From assembly GCA_946007485.1 (NCBI GenBank), contig CAMGAM010000001.1:1-37537 (forward strand): a stretch of DNA of 37,537 nucleotides, given 5' to 3'. The notes under the pieces are model-generated. The model did no database searches. It saw only the letters and a program-made list of their open reading frames with translations, and had not been told where the DNA came from. Source of the stretch: an uncultured Mycoplasmatota bacterium (GTDB taxonomy: Bacteria; Bacillota_I; Bacilli_A; RF39; UBA660). A program made the position numbers and the translations under genes. Positions within the stretch are counted from its first letter, which is position 1. Every line of letters begins with the position of its first letter. Positions 1 through 9,332 of the stretch are shown piece after piece.

Positions 1-464
1 AAGATATAGGTTTAAAATTAAAAGAGAAAAGGGAAGAGAATGGTGTCTCGGTTGAGGAAGCGGCAGAAGACTTGAAGATGAGACCTAGTCAAATAATTAG
101 TTTAGAAGAGGGAAAAAAAGAAGATTTTAAAGATGTTGTATTCTTAAAATATTTTATTAGAGATTATGCAAAATATCTTGGTTTAGATGGGGAAAAGATG
201 GTTGATGAATTTAATGAATTTTTATTTGACTTTACATCTAAAATTCCTGTCGAAGAGATAGAAAAAGCAAAGAATAGTAATACTAAAACGAAAGAAGTTG
301 TGTCTCCATATACGAATGTAAAAGAAGAAAATAAAGCATTAAAAATGATTATACTTTCAGTAGTTATAGTTGTTGTATTAGCTATTTTAGGTTATTTTAT
401 TGCCAGTTATGTATCAGGAAATGATTTTCAAGATACGAATGTAACTTATCAAATAAGGAGGTAA
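1..464 (+). CDS. rodZ: RodZ/YmfM-like helix-turn-helix membrane protein (5' end outside the window)
   Basis: The frame is open from base 3 to the TAA at 462-464, so this is the C-terminal ~153 residues of a gene that begins before the window. A TTG at 72 is not the true start, because the codons before it already encode a typical HTH_25-type helix (LKLKEKREENGVSVEEAAED). The HTH continues through RPSQIISLEEG and is followed by a linker and one membrane segment (about bases 340-415, MIILSVVIVVVLAILGYF). Only about 15 residues lie outside, so the C-terminal DUF4115 domain of full RodZ is missing. RodZ proteins link MreB to the membrane and help set rod shape. The pgsA start lies 2 bases after this stop, and the rodZ/ymfM-pgsA pair is typical of Bacilli. 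The identification is good; how far the function is conserved in this short form is inference. Confidence 0.82.
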   Translation, partial: DIGLKLKEKREENGVSVEEAAEDLKMRPSQIISLEEGKKEDFKDVVFLKYFIRDYAKYLGLDGEKMVDEFNEFLFDFTSKIPVEEIEKAKNSNTKTKEVVSPYTNVKEENKALKMIILSVVIVVVLAILGYFIASYVSGNDFQDTNVTYQIRR

Positions 465-466
465 AA

Positions 467-1060
467 ATGAATACAGCTAATAAGATTACAATGTCTAGAA
501 TTTATTTAGCAATAGCGATGCTTATCGTATTACTGTTTCCTTGGCATCAAGTAGTAATAGATATGCCAACATATGTTCTTAATGGTAATATGACAATTGA
601 ACTTAAATATATTATAGCAGGTGTTTTATTTGTAATTGCTTCACTTACTGATTTTATTGATGGAAAAGTAGCAAGAAAATATAATATGGTAACTGATTTT
701 GGTAAGATGATCGATGCAATAAGTGATAAGATTCTTACAAATACATTGATAGTAGTGCTTGCTTGTGATAATATGATACATCCAGTTATTGCAGTAATAA
801 TTATTGCTAGAGATATTATTGTTGATTCGATAAAGATGCTTATTGGTAATAAAGGTAAAGCTGTGGCTGCAATTAAAGTTGCTAAGTATAAAACGGCTAG
901 TTTAATGATAGGGTTAACACTTAAATTATTTTATGATTTACCATTTTCATTAATACCTATTAGAGTGTCTGATTTTCTACTTATATTAGCAGCTGTTTTA
1001 TCAATTATATCTGGGGCTAAGTATTATGTTATGGCTAAAGAATATATTACGGATAAATAA
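467..1060 (+). CDS. pgsA: CDP-diacylglycerol-glycerol-3-phosphate 3-phosphatidyltransferase
   Basis: This 197-residue integral membrane enzyme joins CDP-diacylglycerol and glycerol-3-phosphate to make phosphatidylglycerol phosphate, the committed step to phosphatidylglycerol. The CDP-alcohol phosphotransferase signature DGxxAR-x8-GxxxDxxxD is complete (DGKVARKYNMVTDFGKMIDA then ISD, about residues 66-88). The family's hydrophobic segments and usual length are present. The ATG at 467 follows AAGGAGG (456-462) inside the end of the rodZ-like gene, so the two are an operon. An intrinsic terminator follows at 1116-1154. The product is the lipid donor for the two LtaS-type enzymes encoded downstream. 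The start and identity are secure. Confidence 0.95.
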   Translation: MNTANKITMSRIYLAIAMLIVLLFPWHQVVIDMPTYVLNGNMTIELKYIIAGVLFVIASLTDFIDGKVARKYNMVTDFGKMIDAISDKILTNTLIVVLACDNMIHPVIAVIIIARDIIVDSIKMLIGNKGKAVAAIKVAKYKTASLMIGLTLKLFYDLPFSLIPIRVSDFLLILAAVLSIISGAKYYVMAKEYITDK

Positions 1061-1115
1061 GTTTTTTGATAAGTAAATTTTTTATTTTAACAGTTCTTCA
1101 ACATTAAGGATAACT

Positions 1116-1154
1116 AAAAAAAATCTAATTGAAATTTTCGGTTAGATTTTTTTA
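1116..1154 (+). terminator. Intrinsic terminator after pgsA
   Basis: A perfect 12-bp stem (AAAAAAATCTAA at 1117-1128 with TTAGATTTTTTT at 1142-1153) ends in a T run. It closes the rodZ-pgsA operon. Confidence 0.85.
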
Positions 1155-1183
1155 ATGTAAAATAAGCTTTTTAGTATTTAATA

Positions 1184-1212
1184 TGGACATAAAAACTAAT
1201 ATTTGCTATAAT
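1184..1212 (+). promoter_or_regulatory. Sigma-A promoter of the large surface-protein gene
   Basis: TGGACA (1184-1189), 17-base spacer, TATAAT (1207-1212), with TG one base before the -10 (extended -10). An AGGTGA ribosome binding site (1243-1248) precedes the ATG at 1254. Confidence 0.75.
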
Positions 1213-1253
1213 TAATTAAAGATAGATTAGGTTATATTTAATAGGTGAAAAAT

Positions 1254-3527
1254 ATGAAAAATAGGAAGATATATTTTATAATAGTTGTAGTTTTAATGGC
1301 ATTATTAATAAGTGTTGGTAGTTATGCTTATTGGAGTTGGACTAGTAATGAGAATAAAGCAGTTGTTTTTAATACCAGTAAGAATATTCAAGAATATATC
1401 GTTTATGATGAGGGAGAATCTAAATTTGTTGGAGACTTTAAGGTAGGAAGCAGTTATTTAGATGGAGTACATACGACAGTATCTATTCATAAGACTAGTG
1501 AAGCAGCAAATATTATTTTATATGCATCAATTAATATGAGAATAAAAGAAATAGGTGCTAATCTAGCTAATAGTGAAGGATTAAAGTGGGTAATAACTAG
1601 TGGTGATAGTAATTCAAGTGGAGAGGTATTAGCATCTGGAGATTTTTATGGAAGTAAAAGTAATGATGAATTTATTATTTTAGATAATATTGAAGTAACA
1701 GAGACTTTAACTTCATATACCGTGTGGATTTGGTTAGATGAAGGATATGCTACAAGTGAAATGACAGGAGAAAAAATTGATACGGCTATATGGACACAAG
1801 TTGATCAATACCCTGAGAATAATTTTGAAGTTACTAATTTAAGTAATAATTATCAAGTAATAAATGCAACAGTAGTAAATTCAAATAATAATATAGTTAG
1901 TTATGCAGTAACTGATAGTAATATAGAACCAGTTAAGAATAAAATTGATAAGGTAGTAGCATCACCATTAGTAAGTAGAAGTAATGATAGTGAATTAACT
2001 ATGTTAGCAGATAGTACTAACTGGATAGATATACCAGTAGAAGATCAAAAGAAAGTATATGTATTTAAATATGTAGTAAATAATACAGGAACATATTATT
2101 TATGGTTTAAAGATAGTAGTGGTAAAGTAATAAGTAAAGAGATAACAGTTAGTAATATATCTACTGATAAGCCAGCATGTACATGGTCTAATCCTAGTAG
2201 TAGTACAATTAAAGATGGAGAGAATACAACAATTGCTTTAACATGTATTGATACATCATCAAAGATTATAGATTCAGATATAAGTATCAGTGATATTAAT
2301 ATATCAAGTACAAGTATTAATGTATCAGATAGTATTGTAAAAGAAAGAATAAAGAATGGATATAAATATACCTTTACGGTAAATACAGGTAGTGATACTG
2401 GAAGTAGTACAATAATAATACCAGCTAATTTATTTACTAATGAATTTAATCTAGGTAATGATGAAGTAATAAGTCCTAGTATTACTCATTCAGCTGTATA
2501 TAACATTACATATAAAGATGTTGGTGGTAGTGAATTTAGTGGAGTACATGAAAGTGGATATCCACAGACATATAATTCAGGTGAAGAAACAATCCTTGAT
2601 TTACCAAGTAAGAATGGATATACATTTAATGGATATTATTTAAATAGTGATGGCTCAGGTGATAGAATACCAAGTATAAGTAATACACTAACTGGAGATA
2701 TAACTTTATATGTCAAATGGATAGATGATAAACCATATGGAGTAGCTAATTTATCTTTAAATGATGGAAGATTTACATTGACATTAAGTAATTATGGAGA
2801 TGATGGTTCAGGATTAACAGGTACTTATGGTTTTTCACTTATAAGCAGTGGAAGTTGTGAGAATGCAACATATACAAGTCAAACAGGTCTATCTAAAACA
2901 TATAGCGAAAATTTAAGTAATAATGTTGAATATTATGGATGTATAAAATTAGAAGATAATGATGGTAACATTGCTTATATAAAATCATCTGGAATATATT
3001 ATAAACATACATCTGGTCAACAAACATATACGACATCAGGAGAGTATGAATTTATTGTTCCAGCAACAGGAACATATAAAATAGAATTATGGGGAGCAAG
3101 TGGTGGTAATATTAGTTATGCCAAAAATGGTGGATATACTTCTGGAGAAATAATATTAAAAAAAGATGAAAAAATTTATATATACATTGGAGAAAAAGGA
3201 CATGAAAGATGTCAGCCATATACAAGTTGTACAGGTCTATCATATAATGGTGGTGGTGCAGGTGGATATTTTACCCATTCATCATATAATCCAAGAAATC
3301 CAAGTGGTGGCGGAGCAACAGATGTTAGGTTAGTATCTGGCAATTGGGATGATAGTACAAGTTTAAAAAGTAGAATAATGGTGGCTGCTGCAGGTGCTGG
3401 TATTTTAGGATTTGAAAATGCATATAACGGTTCAGCAGGTGGATTAATTGGTTATTCAGGTTATAAAGGAACAACTAGTGGTATAATTGCATCAAGTGGT
3501 GGTACACAAGTTTCTGGAGGTTCATGA
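1254..3527 (+). CDS. Large multidomain surface protein, N-terminal part up to an in-frame TGA
   Basis: The first 757 residues of a secreted protein. The ATG at 1254 is preferred over the GTG at 1245, because that GTG is part of the AGGTGA ribosome binding site. A hydrophobic N-terminus ends in SVGSYAYWSW, resembling the SipW-dependent signal peptides of TasA/camelysin-type proteins. A beta-rich region follows, then an InlB/Listeria-Bacteroides repeat (about bases 2500-2720, ending LYVKW). Next comes a module with paired cysteines (SLNDGRFTLTLSNYGDDG...) and the start of a glycine-rich adhesin-like domain (TSGEYEFIVPATGTYKIELWGASGG). The frame stops at TGA 3525-3527 inside that domain, and the next codons continue the same domain in the same frame up to 8141. 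No LPXTG anchor is seen. The role is probably adhesion or surface display, inferred from the domains. Trp codons here are all TGG. Confidence 0.75.
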   Translation: MKNRKIYFIIVVVLMALLISVGSYAYWSWTSNENKAVVFNTSKNIQEYIVYDEGESKFVGDFKVGSSYLDGVHTTVSIHKTSEAANIILYASINMRIKEIGANLANSEGLKWVITSGDSNSSGEVLASGDFYGSKSNDEFIILDNIEVTETLTSYTVWIWLDEGYATSEMTGEKIDTAIWTQVDQYPENNFEVTNLSNNYQVINATVVNSNNNIVSYAVTDSNIEPVKNKIDKVVASPLVSRSNDSELTMLADSTNWIDIPVEDQKKVYVFKYVVNNTGTYYLWFKDSSGKVISKEITVSNISTDKPACTWSNPSSSTIKDGENTTIALTCIDTSSKIIDSDISISDINISSTSINVSDSIVKERIKNGYKYTFTVNTGSDTGSSTIIIPANLFTNEFNLGNDEVISPSITHSAVYNITYKDVGGSEFSGVHESGYPQTYNSGEETILDLPSKNGYTFNGYYLNSDGSGDRIPSISNTLTGDITLYVKWIDDKPYGVANLSLNDGRFTLTLSNYGDDGSGLTGTYGFSLISSGSCENATYTSQTGLSKTYSENLSNNVEYYGCIKLEDNDGNIAYIKSSGIYYKHTSGQQTYTTSGEYEFIVPATGTYKIELWGASGGNISYAKNGGYTSGEIILKKDEKIYIYIGEKGHERCQPYTSCTGLSYNGGGAGGYFTHSSYNPRNPSGGGATDVRLVSGNWDDSTSLKSRIMVAAAGAGILGFENAYNGSAGGLIGYSGYKGTTSGIIASSGGTQVSGGS
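3525..3527 (+). other. Single in-frame TGA interrupting the surface-protein frame
   Basis: The frame 1254-8141 is open throughout apart from this codon (TCA TGA AAA). Bases 3528-3851, upstream of the first later ATG, encode glycine-rich sequence in the same frame (GTFGKGGNGYISK ... GAGSGYWGGGGGQSG). That is the expected continuation of the domain broken at 3525, so this stretch is coding in character and not intergenic. Explanations are a nonsense mutation, a sequencing or assembly error, a strain-level on/off state, or decoding of TGA as an amino acid. Confidence 0.9.
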
Positions 3528-3851
3528 AAAAACACAGGTACATTTGGAAAAGGTGGGAATGGTTATATAAGTAAACCAAATTCCCCTAATAATAATGATG
3601 CCACCGGAGCTGGTAGTGGTTATTGGGGAGGTGGTGGTGGACAAAGTGGCACTCCTACTGATACAAGCACTGGTGGTGTTTCAAATGGATCTGGTGGCTC
3701 ATCATATATAAGTGGCCATACTGGATGTGTTGGAATTGAGTCTTCTTCTAGTACAGCTGCTAGAACTGGTACTGATGGTGCTAGCTGTACTACTGGAACA
3801 AGTGATAATTTATGTAGTATCCATTATAGTGGAAAGAAGTTTTCTGACACA

Positions 3852-6800
3852 GTGATGATAGATGGAGCTGGTTATGCTTGGACTAATACGAAAGGTTCTT
3901 TAGAACAAATGCCTAATCCGAATGGTGGATATTACGATAATGGAGTAGGACATTCTGGTGATGGCGCTGCTCGTATTACTTGGAATTATATTATTAACCA
4001 ATCAACAATTATATTGACATATGATAATCAAGGTGGAAGTGAATGTTATTCAAAATCAATCACTAGTGGTTCTACATATGGAGAATTATGTATTCCAGTA
4101 AGAGATGGATATAGTTTTGGTGGATGGTATACAGAAGCAAGTGATGGTACTGAAATAACGGCATCAACAATAGTGTCAGAAACTGTAGATCATACGATAT
4201 ATGCACATTGGACTGAAGCAACTAATCCAATAATTAATTTTAGTAATAATGGAAATAGTGAATATGTATCTGGTAATATTTCTAGTAAAATTAATGTATC
4301 TCGTGGAAGTACAGATTTAGATTTAAACAGTTTTAAATATATATATTCTACAGATAGGAATGCTACTCCTGATACGATATTTTATAGAGGATATGAATAT
4401 ACACTAGAAAATGCTACGGGAATATATTATTTAATAGCTAAAGCCTGTGATGTTAATGGTAATTGTACAATGGAAGTGTCTAATCCCTTTTATGTAGATA
4501 ATAGTGCACCAAGTGGTAGTTTGATTCTTAATACTGGTAAAAGTTCTATTAATATTGAAGTTAATGCCGGCGATCAAGGTAGTGGGATTAATACTTATGA
4601 ATATTTAGCAACATTGGATAGTAGTTGTCCAATTACCGGATATGTAAGTTCAAATAATTCAAGTTATACTGTTTATTTATCTGAAAGTGGAAATTATACA
4701 GTATGTGTAAGAATTACCGATAAAGTTGGCAATAATATAATCGTTTCAAATAATATTGAGTTAGAAAGAAAAAATACTTTACCATATGGAAGAGCAGATT
4801 TATCTTTAAATGATGGTATATTTACTTTAAGTTTATCAGATTATGGAGATGAAGGAGGAGACTTATTAAATACATTTGGATTTGCAATTATAAGTAGTGG
4901 TAGTTGTGAAAGTGCAACATATGAATATCATGAAGAATTATCTAAAATATATAGTGGAAATTATATTAGTGGAACTATTTATTATGGGTGCATAAAATTA
5001 GAAGATAGTGATGGAAATATTACTTATGTAAAATCTTCTGGAATAGAATATATATATGGTGAGGGAACACAATTGTATACGACATCAGGAGAATATGAAT
5101 TTATTGTTCCTGAAACTGGTACATATAAATTAGAAGTATGGGGCGCTCAGGGTGGAAATGGTACAAGTACTTATAAAGGTGGATATGGAGGATATTCAAC
5201 CGGGTTTATAAATTTACAAAAATCGGAGACTATTTTTATAAATGTAGGTGGTGTTGGCAGTACTGGTAAATCGGCATCTGGAGGATATAATGGAGGCGGT
5301 GAATCTGGAAATCAAGAAAGTACAGGTGGCTCCGGTGGTGGGGCGACTCATGTTGCTACAGTTAGTGGCCTTTTATATAAATTGTCGTCACAAAGGGATT
5401 CTATATTAATTGTTTCAGGCGGAGGCGGTGGCGGAGGATATTATTCGGATGGTAATTCTGGTTATGGTGGACATGCTGGAGGATATATTGGAAATAATGG
5501 AACATCAACTAAGTCATCGGATAGAATAGGAAAAGGTGGAACACAATTAAGTGGTGGAGTTGTAGAAATACGAGGTGATATTTTACCTTATTCTGGTTCT
5601 TTTGGTCAAGGTGGAACAATGCCTTCAACAGTAACTCAAATATCAGGAGGCGGTGGAGGTGGTTGGTACGGTGGTTCTTTTGGTGGAGACTATGGAGCCG
5701 GTGGCGGAGGCGGTTCAGGATATATTGGAAATAGTTTATTAACTGATAAATATATGTATTGTTATAATTGTACAACATCAGATGATGTTAATACTAAGAC
5801 ATACACAACAACTAATGTATCAGATACGCCAACTAGTGATTATGCAAAGTCTGGAGATGGAGCTGCTCGCATTACTTGGAGTATTATTAATAATCAATCA
5901 ACTATTATTTTGATATATGACAATCAAGGAGGAAGTGGATGTTATTCTAAATCGGTTACTAGTGGTTCTATATATGGCGAATTATGTACTCCAGTAAAAG
6001 ATGGATATATTTTTAATGGATGGTATACAGAGATAAGTGGTGGTACTGAAATTACTTCATCAACTACTGTATCAGAAACAGTAGATCATACAATATATGC
6101 ACATTGGACTGAAGCAACTAATCCAGTAATTACATTTAGTAATAATGGGAATAGTGGATATGTATCTGGTAATATTTCTAGTGTTATAACAGTATCTAGA
6201 GGAAGTAATAATTTAGATATGACAACATTTAAATATATATATTCAACCAATATTGATGATACTCCAAACATTGAGTTTAAAAATGAAAATAGTTATATAT
6301 TAGAAAATGCAACAGGAATATATTATTTAATAGCTCAGGCATGTGATGTTAATGGTAATTGTACAACAGAGGTATCTAATCCGTTTTATGTAGATAATCA
6401 AGGTCCTAATGGTGAAATTACCTCGATGACTTCTAATCTTAATACTTTAATAGTTAATGTAAGTGCTAGTGATACTCATAGTGGAGTAAGTGGATATGGA
6501 TATTTGATTCAAACAGATAACACTTGTCCGGCTACAGGATATGTTAGTTCAAATAATTCAAGTTATACATTTAATGTATCAAGTAGTGGAGTATACTATG
6601 TGTGTGTTAAAATAATTGATAATGTTGGTAATGTAAATATTATATCTAAGAGTTTACTTGTTGAATTTGAAATTAACTATCAAAATATTTCTAGTAATTA
6701 TAGTTGTGCTAATTCATCAGCTGGAACAAATCCGATATTTACTTATACAGGTAATTGTCAGATTATTAATGATGGTAATGGCGATTATAGAATTAAATTT

Positions 6801-8141
6801 TTAACTAGTGGTGAATTTACAAACAATGTTACATTAAAGTTAGATTTATTCTTAGTAGGCGGCGGAGGCGGTGGTAGATCTGGTATTGGTGGCGGAGGCG
6901 GCGGTTATACGAAAACTTATCCGAATGAAACAATTAATCCAAATACTTATACAATAAACGTTGGTGCTGGCGGTGGTGTTTCAAGTGCAGGTGGAACAAG
7001 TTATTTTGGAAATTCATCATTATATTTTGCAAATGGTGGTAATGGTGCTTCATCATCTGCTGGTTCTGGTGGCTCAGGTGGTGGTGGAAACGGATGCTTT
7101 CATGATACCGTTAATGATGGAGAAATATGTAAACACTGTGGTTCAACATATTTCGGTAATGGTGGTAGATTTGGTAATAATGGAGAATCAGGAGGCAATA
7201 ATATTGAATATGGATGGAATAATTGTACTGGTATTAGTGGAGGTGCTGGGCAAGGAACTACGACTTGTGAATTTGGAGAAGGTACACTAGGTAGTTGTAA
7301 AACCGGTATATCTGAATATTCACGAGGAGGAAGAGGAGCGACTGCTACGGCTAATTCTGGAAATGGTGGAAATGAAAATGCGGCTGGTTCATCAGGAATT
7401 GTTATTATTCGTAATGCTAAAACTATTATTGTTAATGGTATAAAACTAGGTACTTATACTGGTTTATATAAAATTGAAGAAGAAGATTCTACTAATTGGA
7501 AAGTAAAATTCTTATCAACTGGGACACTAACATTAAATAATTCTATAGATGTTGACTTGTTCTTAGTAGGTGGCGGTGGTGGCGGCGGAAGTGATTGTGA
7601 TTCAGATCCTGGATTTTATTGTCAAGCCGGCGGTGGCGGTGGCGGTGGATATACTAATACATATAAGGATGTATCGTTAAGTGCTACAAGTTATGCAATA
7701 AACATAGGTTCCGGTGGCGGTGTAGGAAGTGCTGGAGGAACAAGTTATTTTGGTGATTCATCAACATATTTTGCAAATGGTGGTGGAGCTGGAACATCAT
7801 CTTCTGGAGGATCTGGTGGTTCAGGCGGTGGAAGTGCTTCATGCTGTCGTATGAATACTTCAGTGAATTTTTATAGTACTAGAGGTAATGGAGGCTCATT
7901 TGGAAGTAATGGAGCATCTTGTTCAGCCGATTGTCCATATCAAGGGGGATCATCTGGAGGAGCAGGTCAAGGAAGTACGACTTGTGAATTTGGACTTGGA
8001 ACGACTTCATCATGTAATAGTGGAGTAACTGTTTATTCAAAAGGAGGAACAGGATCTACTTGGATAGAAAATTCAGGTAATGGCGGTAATGTATCTGGAA
8101 GTGGTTCCTCAGGAATTGTTATTATGAGAAATAAACGATAG
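3852..8141 (+). CDS. Large surface protein, in-frame continuation after the TGA
   Basis: This 1429-residue frame is in phase with the gene before it. The ATG at 3852 has no convincing ribosome binding site and lies inside a domain, so it is only a formal start. Modules in order are the end of a glycine-rich domain; an InlB-type repeat (about 3990-4215, ending YAHW); an Ig-like Cys-containing module; a second SLNDG module; a glycine-rich domain (about 5075-5760); a second InlB repeat (about 5890-6115); another Ig-like module; and two tandem glycine-rich domains (about 6760-7410 and 7440-8141). The last two share DLFLVGGGGGG, GGTSYFG and SSGIVI motifs. DNA copies of the InlB module are closely similar, so recombination between repeats is possible. 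The glycine runs use GGC/GGA codons and are GC-rich for this window. There is no sortase motif at the C-terminus. Known relatives are adhesin-like surface proteins; the ligand is unknown. Confidence 0.7.
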   Translation: MMIDGAGYAWTNTKGSLEQMPNPNGGYYDNGVGHSGDGAARITWNYIINQSTIILTYDNQGGSECYSKSITSGSTYGELCIPVRDGYSFGGWYTEASDGTEITASTIVSETVDHTIYAHWTEATNPIINFSNNGNSEYVSGNISSKINVSRGSTDLDLNSFKYIYSTDRNATPDTIFYRGYEYTLENATGIYYLIAKACDVNGNCTMEVSNPFYVDNSAPSGSLILNTGKSSINIEVNAGDQGSGINTYEYLATLDSSCPITGYVSSNNSSYTVYLSESGNYTVCVRITDKVGNNIIVSNNIELERKNTLPYGRADLSLNDGIFTLSLSDYGDEGGDLLNTFGFAIISSGSCESATYEYHEELSKIYSGNYISGTIYYGCIKLEDSDGNITYVKSSGIEYIYGEGTQLYTTSGEYEFIVPETGTYKLEVWGAQGGNGTSTYKGGYGGYSTGFINLQKSETIFINVGGVGSTGKSASGGYNGGGESGNQESTGGSGGGATHVATVSGLLYKLSSQRDSILIVSGGGGGGGYYSDGNSGYGGHAGGYIGNNGTSTKSSDRIGKGGTQLSGGVVEIRGDILPYSGSFGQGGTMPSTVTQISGGGGGGWYGGSFGGDYGAGGGGGSGYIGNSLLTDKYMYCYNCTTSDDVNTKTYTTTNVSDTPTSDYAKSGDGAARITWSIINNQSTIILIYDNQGGSGCYSKSVTSGSIYGELCTPVKDGYIFNGWYTEISGGTEITSSTTVSETVDHTIYAHWTEATNPVITFSNNGNSGYVSGNISSVITVSRGSNNLDMTTFKYIYSTNIDDTPNIEFKNENSYILENATGIYYLIAQACDVNGNCTTEVSNPFYVDNQGPNGEITSMTSNLNTLIVNVSASDTHSGVSGYGYLIQTDNTCPATGYVSSNNSSYTFNVSSSGVYYVCVKIIDNVGNVNIISKSLLVEFEINYQNISSNYSCANSSAGTNPIFTYTGNCQIINDGNGDYRIKFLTSGEFTNNVTLKLDLFLVGGGGGGRSGIGGGGGGYTKTYPNETINPNTYTINVGAGGGVSSAGGTSYFGNSSLYFANGGNGASSSAGSGGSGGGGNGCFHDTVNDGEICKHCGSTYFGNGGRFGNNGESGGNNIEYGWNNCTGISGGAGQGTTTCEFGEGTLGSCKTGISEYSRGGRGATATANSGNGGNENAAGSSGIVIIRNAKTIIVNGIKLGTYTGLYKIEEEDSTNWKVKFLSTGTLTLNNSIDVDLFLVGGGGGGGSDCDSDPGFYCQAGGGGGGGYTNTYKDVSLSATSYAINIGSGGGVGSAGGTSYFGDSSTYFANGGGAGTSSSGGSGGSGGGSASCCRMNTSVNFYSTRGNGGSFGSNGASCSADCPYQGGSSGGAGQGSTTCEFGLGTTSSCNSGVTVYSKGGTGSTWIENSGNGGNVSGSGSSGIVIMRNKR

Positions 8142-8146
8142 AAATG

Positions 8147-8182
8147 AAAAAATATTCTTTTGGAAACTTAAGAATATTTTTT
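8147..8182 (+). terminator. Intrinsic terminator after the surface-protein frame
   Basis: Perfect 13-bp stem: AAAAAATATTCTT (8147-8159) and AAGAATATTTTTT (8170-8182), with a 10-base loop. Its intactness argues that the 3' part of the frame was part of a normal gene. Confidence 0.85.
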
Positions 8183-8284
8183 GTATACCATTTAACTACA
8201 AAATGTTTATTTGGTAAAAATTGGTAAATATCTTACCTTGAATGGTTGATTAATTACCAGTTTTTTTTCATACTTCTTTTTGAT

Positions 8285-8300
8285 ACGAAGGTATCAGAAG
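8285..8300. repeat. Small inverted repeat just before the recombinase gene
   Basis: The 16-base element TGATAC-GAAG-GTATCA lies immediately before the AGGAG ribosome binding site of the recombinase, starting near base 8280. It could be an operator, an mRNA hairpin or a recombination half-site. No second full copy was found by eye. Confidence 0.45.
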
Positions 8301-8310
8301 GAGTAGTAAA

Positions 8311-9270
8311 ATGTTAAGAAGTAAGGAAAGAATACGTTATAGGGATTTTGTGGTTGGTTGGTTAGAAAAAAGAAAGGGATTTATAAAAGAATCTACTTAT
8401 GCTAATTATTTGTGTATTGTATATAATCATTTAATACCAGAGATTGGAAATTATTATTTGTGGGAAATTGATAATGAGATTCTTCAAGAATTTATAATTA
8501 GAAAATGTCAATGTGGAAGGTTAGATGGAAGAGGTGGATTATCTAATAAATCAATTATAGATATTATTTCAGTATTAAAATCTTCTGTTAAATATGCAAT
8601 TAAAAATAAACTTATGGATTATGTAGATTTAGAATTTTATTATCCTAATAATAATCTTAAAGGTAAATTATATATATTTAGTAAAGGTGAACAGAAAAAG
8701 CTTATTGATTATACGATGAATATGAAAAGTGGGAGAGATATAGGAATTATTTTAACTTTATATACAGGTCTTAGAATAGGAGAGATTTGTGCTTTAAAAT
8801 GGGGTGATATTAATTTTAAGAAGAACTATTTAGTAGTTAATAAAACTATTCAGAGAATATATATGAAAAATAATAGAGGGAAAGGTAAATCTAAAGTAAT
8901 AATTACTACTCCAAAGACAAAGAGTTCTATTAGAACTATTCCTATTAATTGGGAATTTTGTCATATGTTAAAAGTATTAAAAAAAGATGATGATTGTTAT
9001 ATATTATCTTCTAAAACTAAGTATATTGAACCAAGAACATTTAGAAAGTATTATTATCGAGTTTTAAAGAAATTAGGGATTAATGATATGAATTTTCACT
9101 CTCTTAGGCATACATTTGCTTCGAATTGTATAAGACTTGGATGCGATTATAAAACTGTTAGTGAATTACTTGGACATTCATCTGTTAATATTACTTTAAA
9201 TATTTATGTTCATTCACAGATGTCTCAAAAGAAGAAATGTATTAATACAGTATATCGTGATTTAATGTAA
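8311..9270 (+). CDS. Tyrosine recombinase / integrase family protein
   Basis: A 319-residue site-specific recombinase with an N-terminal SAM-like DNA-binding domain (about residues 10-105) and a catalytic domain. The active-site set is complete: R155 (TGLRIGE), K204 (PKTKSS), H263 and R266 (HSLRH), H289 (LGHSS) and nucleophile Y299 (NIYVHS). AGGAG at the right distance before the ATG supports the start. It stands alone between a surface-protein gene and an amidase gene, with no excisionase, phage genes, tRNA or visible att duplication. Such recombinases either mobilise an element or invert or rearrange nearby DNA; which applies here cannot be told from the sequence. Identity is secure; target and role are open. 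Confidence 0.92.
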   Translation: MLRSKERIRYRDFVVGWLEKRKGFIKESTYANYLCIVYNHLIPEIGNYYLWEIDNEILQEFIIRKCQCGRLDGRGGLSNKSIIDIISVLKSSVKYAIKNKLMDYVDLEFYYPNNNLKGKLYIFSKGEQKKLIDYTMNMKSGRDIGIILTLYTGLRIGEICALKWGDINFKKNYLVVNKTIQRIYMKNNRGKGKSKVIITTPKTKSSIRTIPINWEFCHMLKVLKKDDDCYILSSKTKYIEPRTFRKYYYRVLKKLGINDMNFHSLRHTFASNCIRLGCDYKTVSELLGHSSVNITLNIYVHSQMSQKKKCINTVYRDLM

Positions 9271-9276
9271 TAAACA

Positions 9277-9305
9277 TTTACTAAGTTTAAAACTTGTGGT
9301 AAAAT
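9277..9305 (+). promoter_or_regulatory. Probable promoter of the amidase gene
   Basis: TTTACT (9277-9282), 17-base spacer, TAAAAT (9300-9305) with TG before the -10. A palindrome AAGTTT-A-AAACTT (9283-9295) lies between the two boxes and could be an operator. Confidence 0.5.
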
Positions 9306-9332
9306 GATAATAGAATAGATAGGTGCTTAGTT

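Noticed and set aside
3525..3527. Programmed stop-codon readthrough
   Set aside because: The context TGA-AAA is not a known strong readthrough context and no downstream stimulatory structure was seen; kept only as a remote option.
5509..5778. Minus-strand open frame of 89 codons within the surface gene
   Set aside because: Shadow of the glycine-rich coding strand, with low-complexity His/Leu product and no ribosome binding site.
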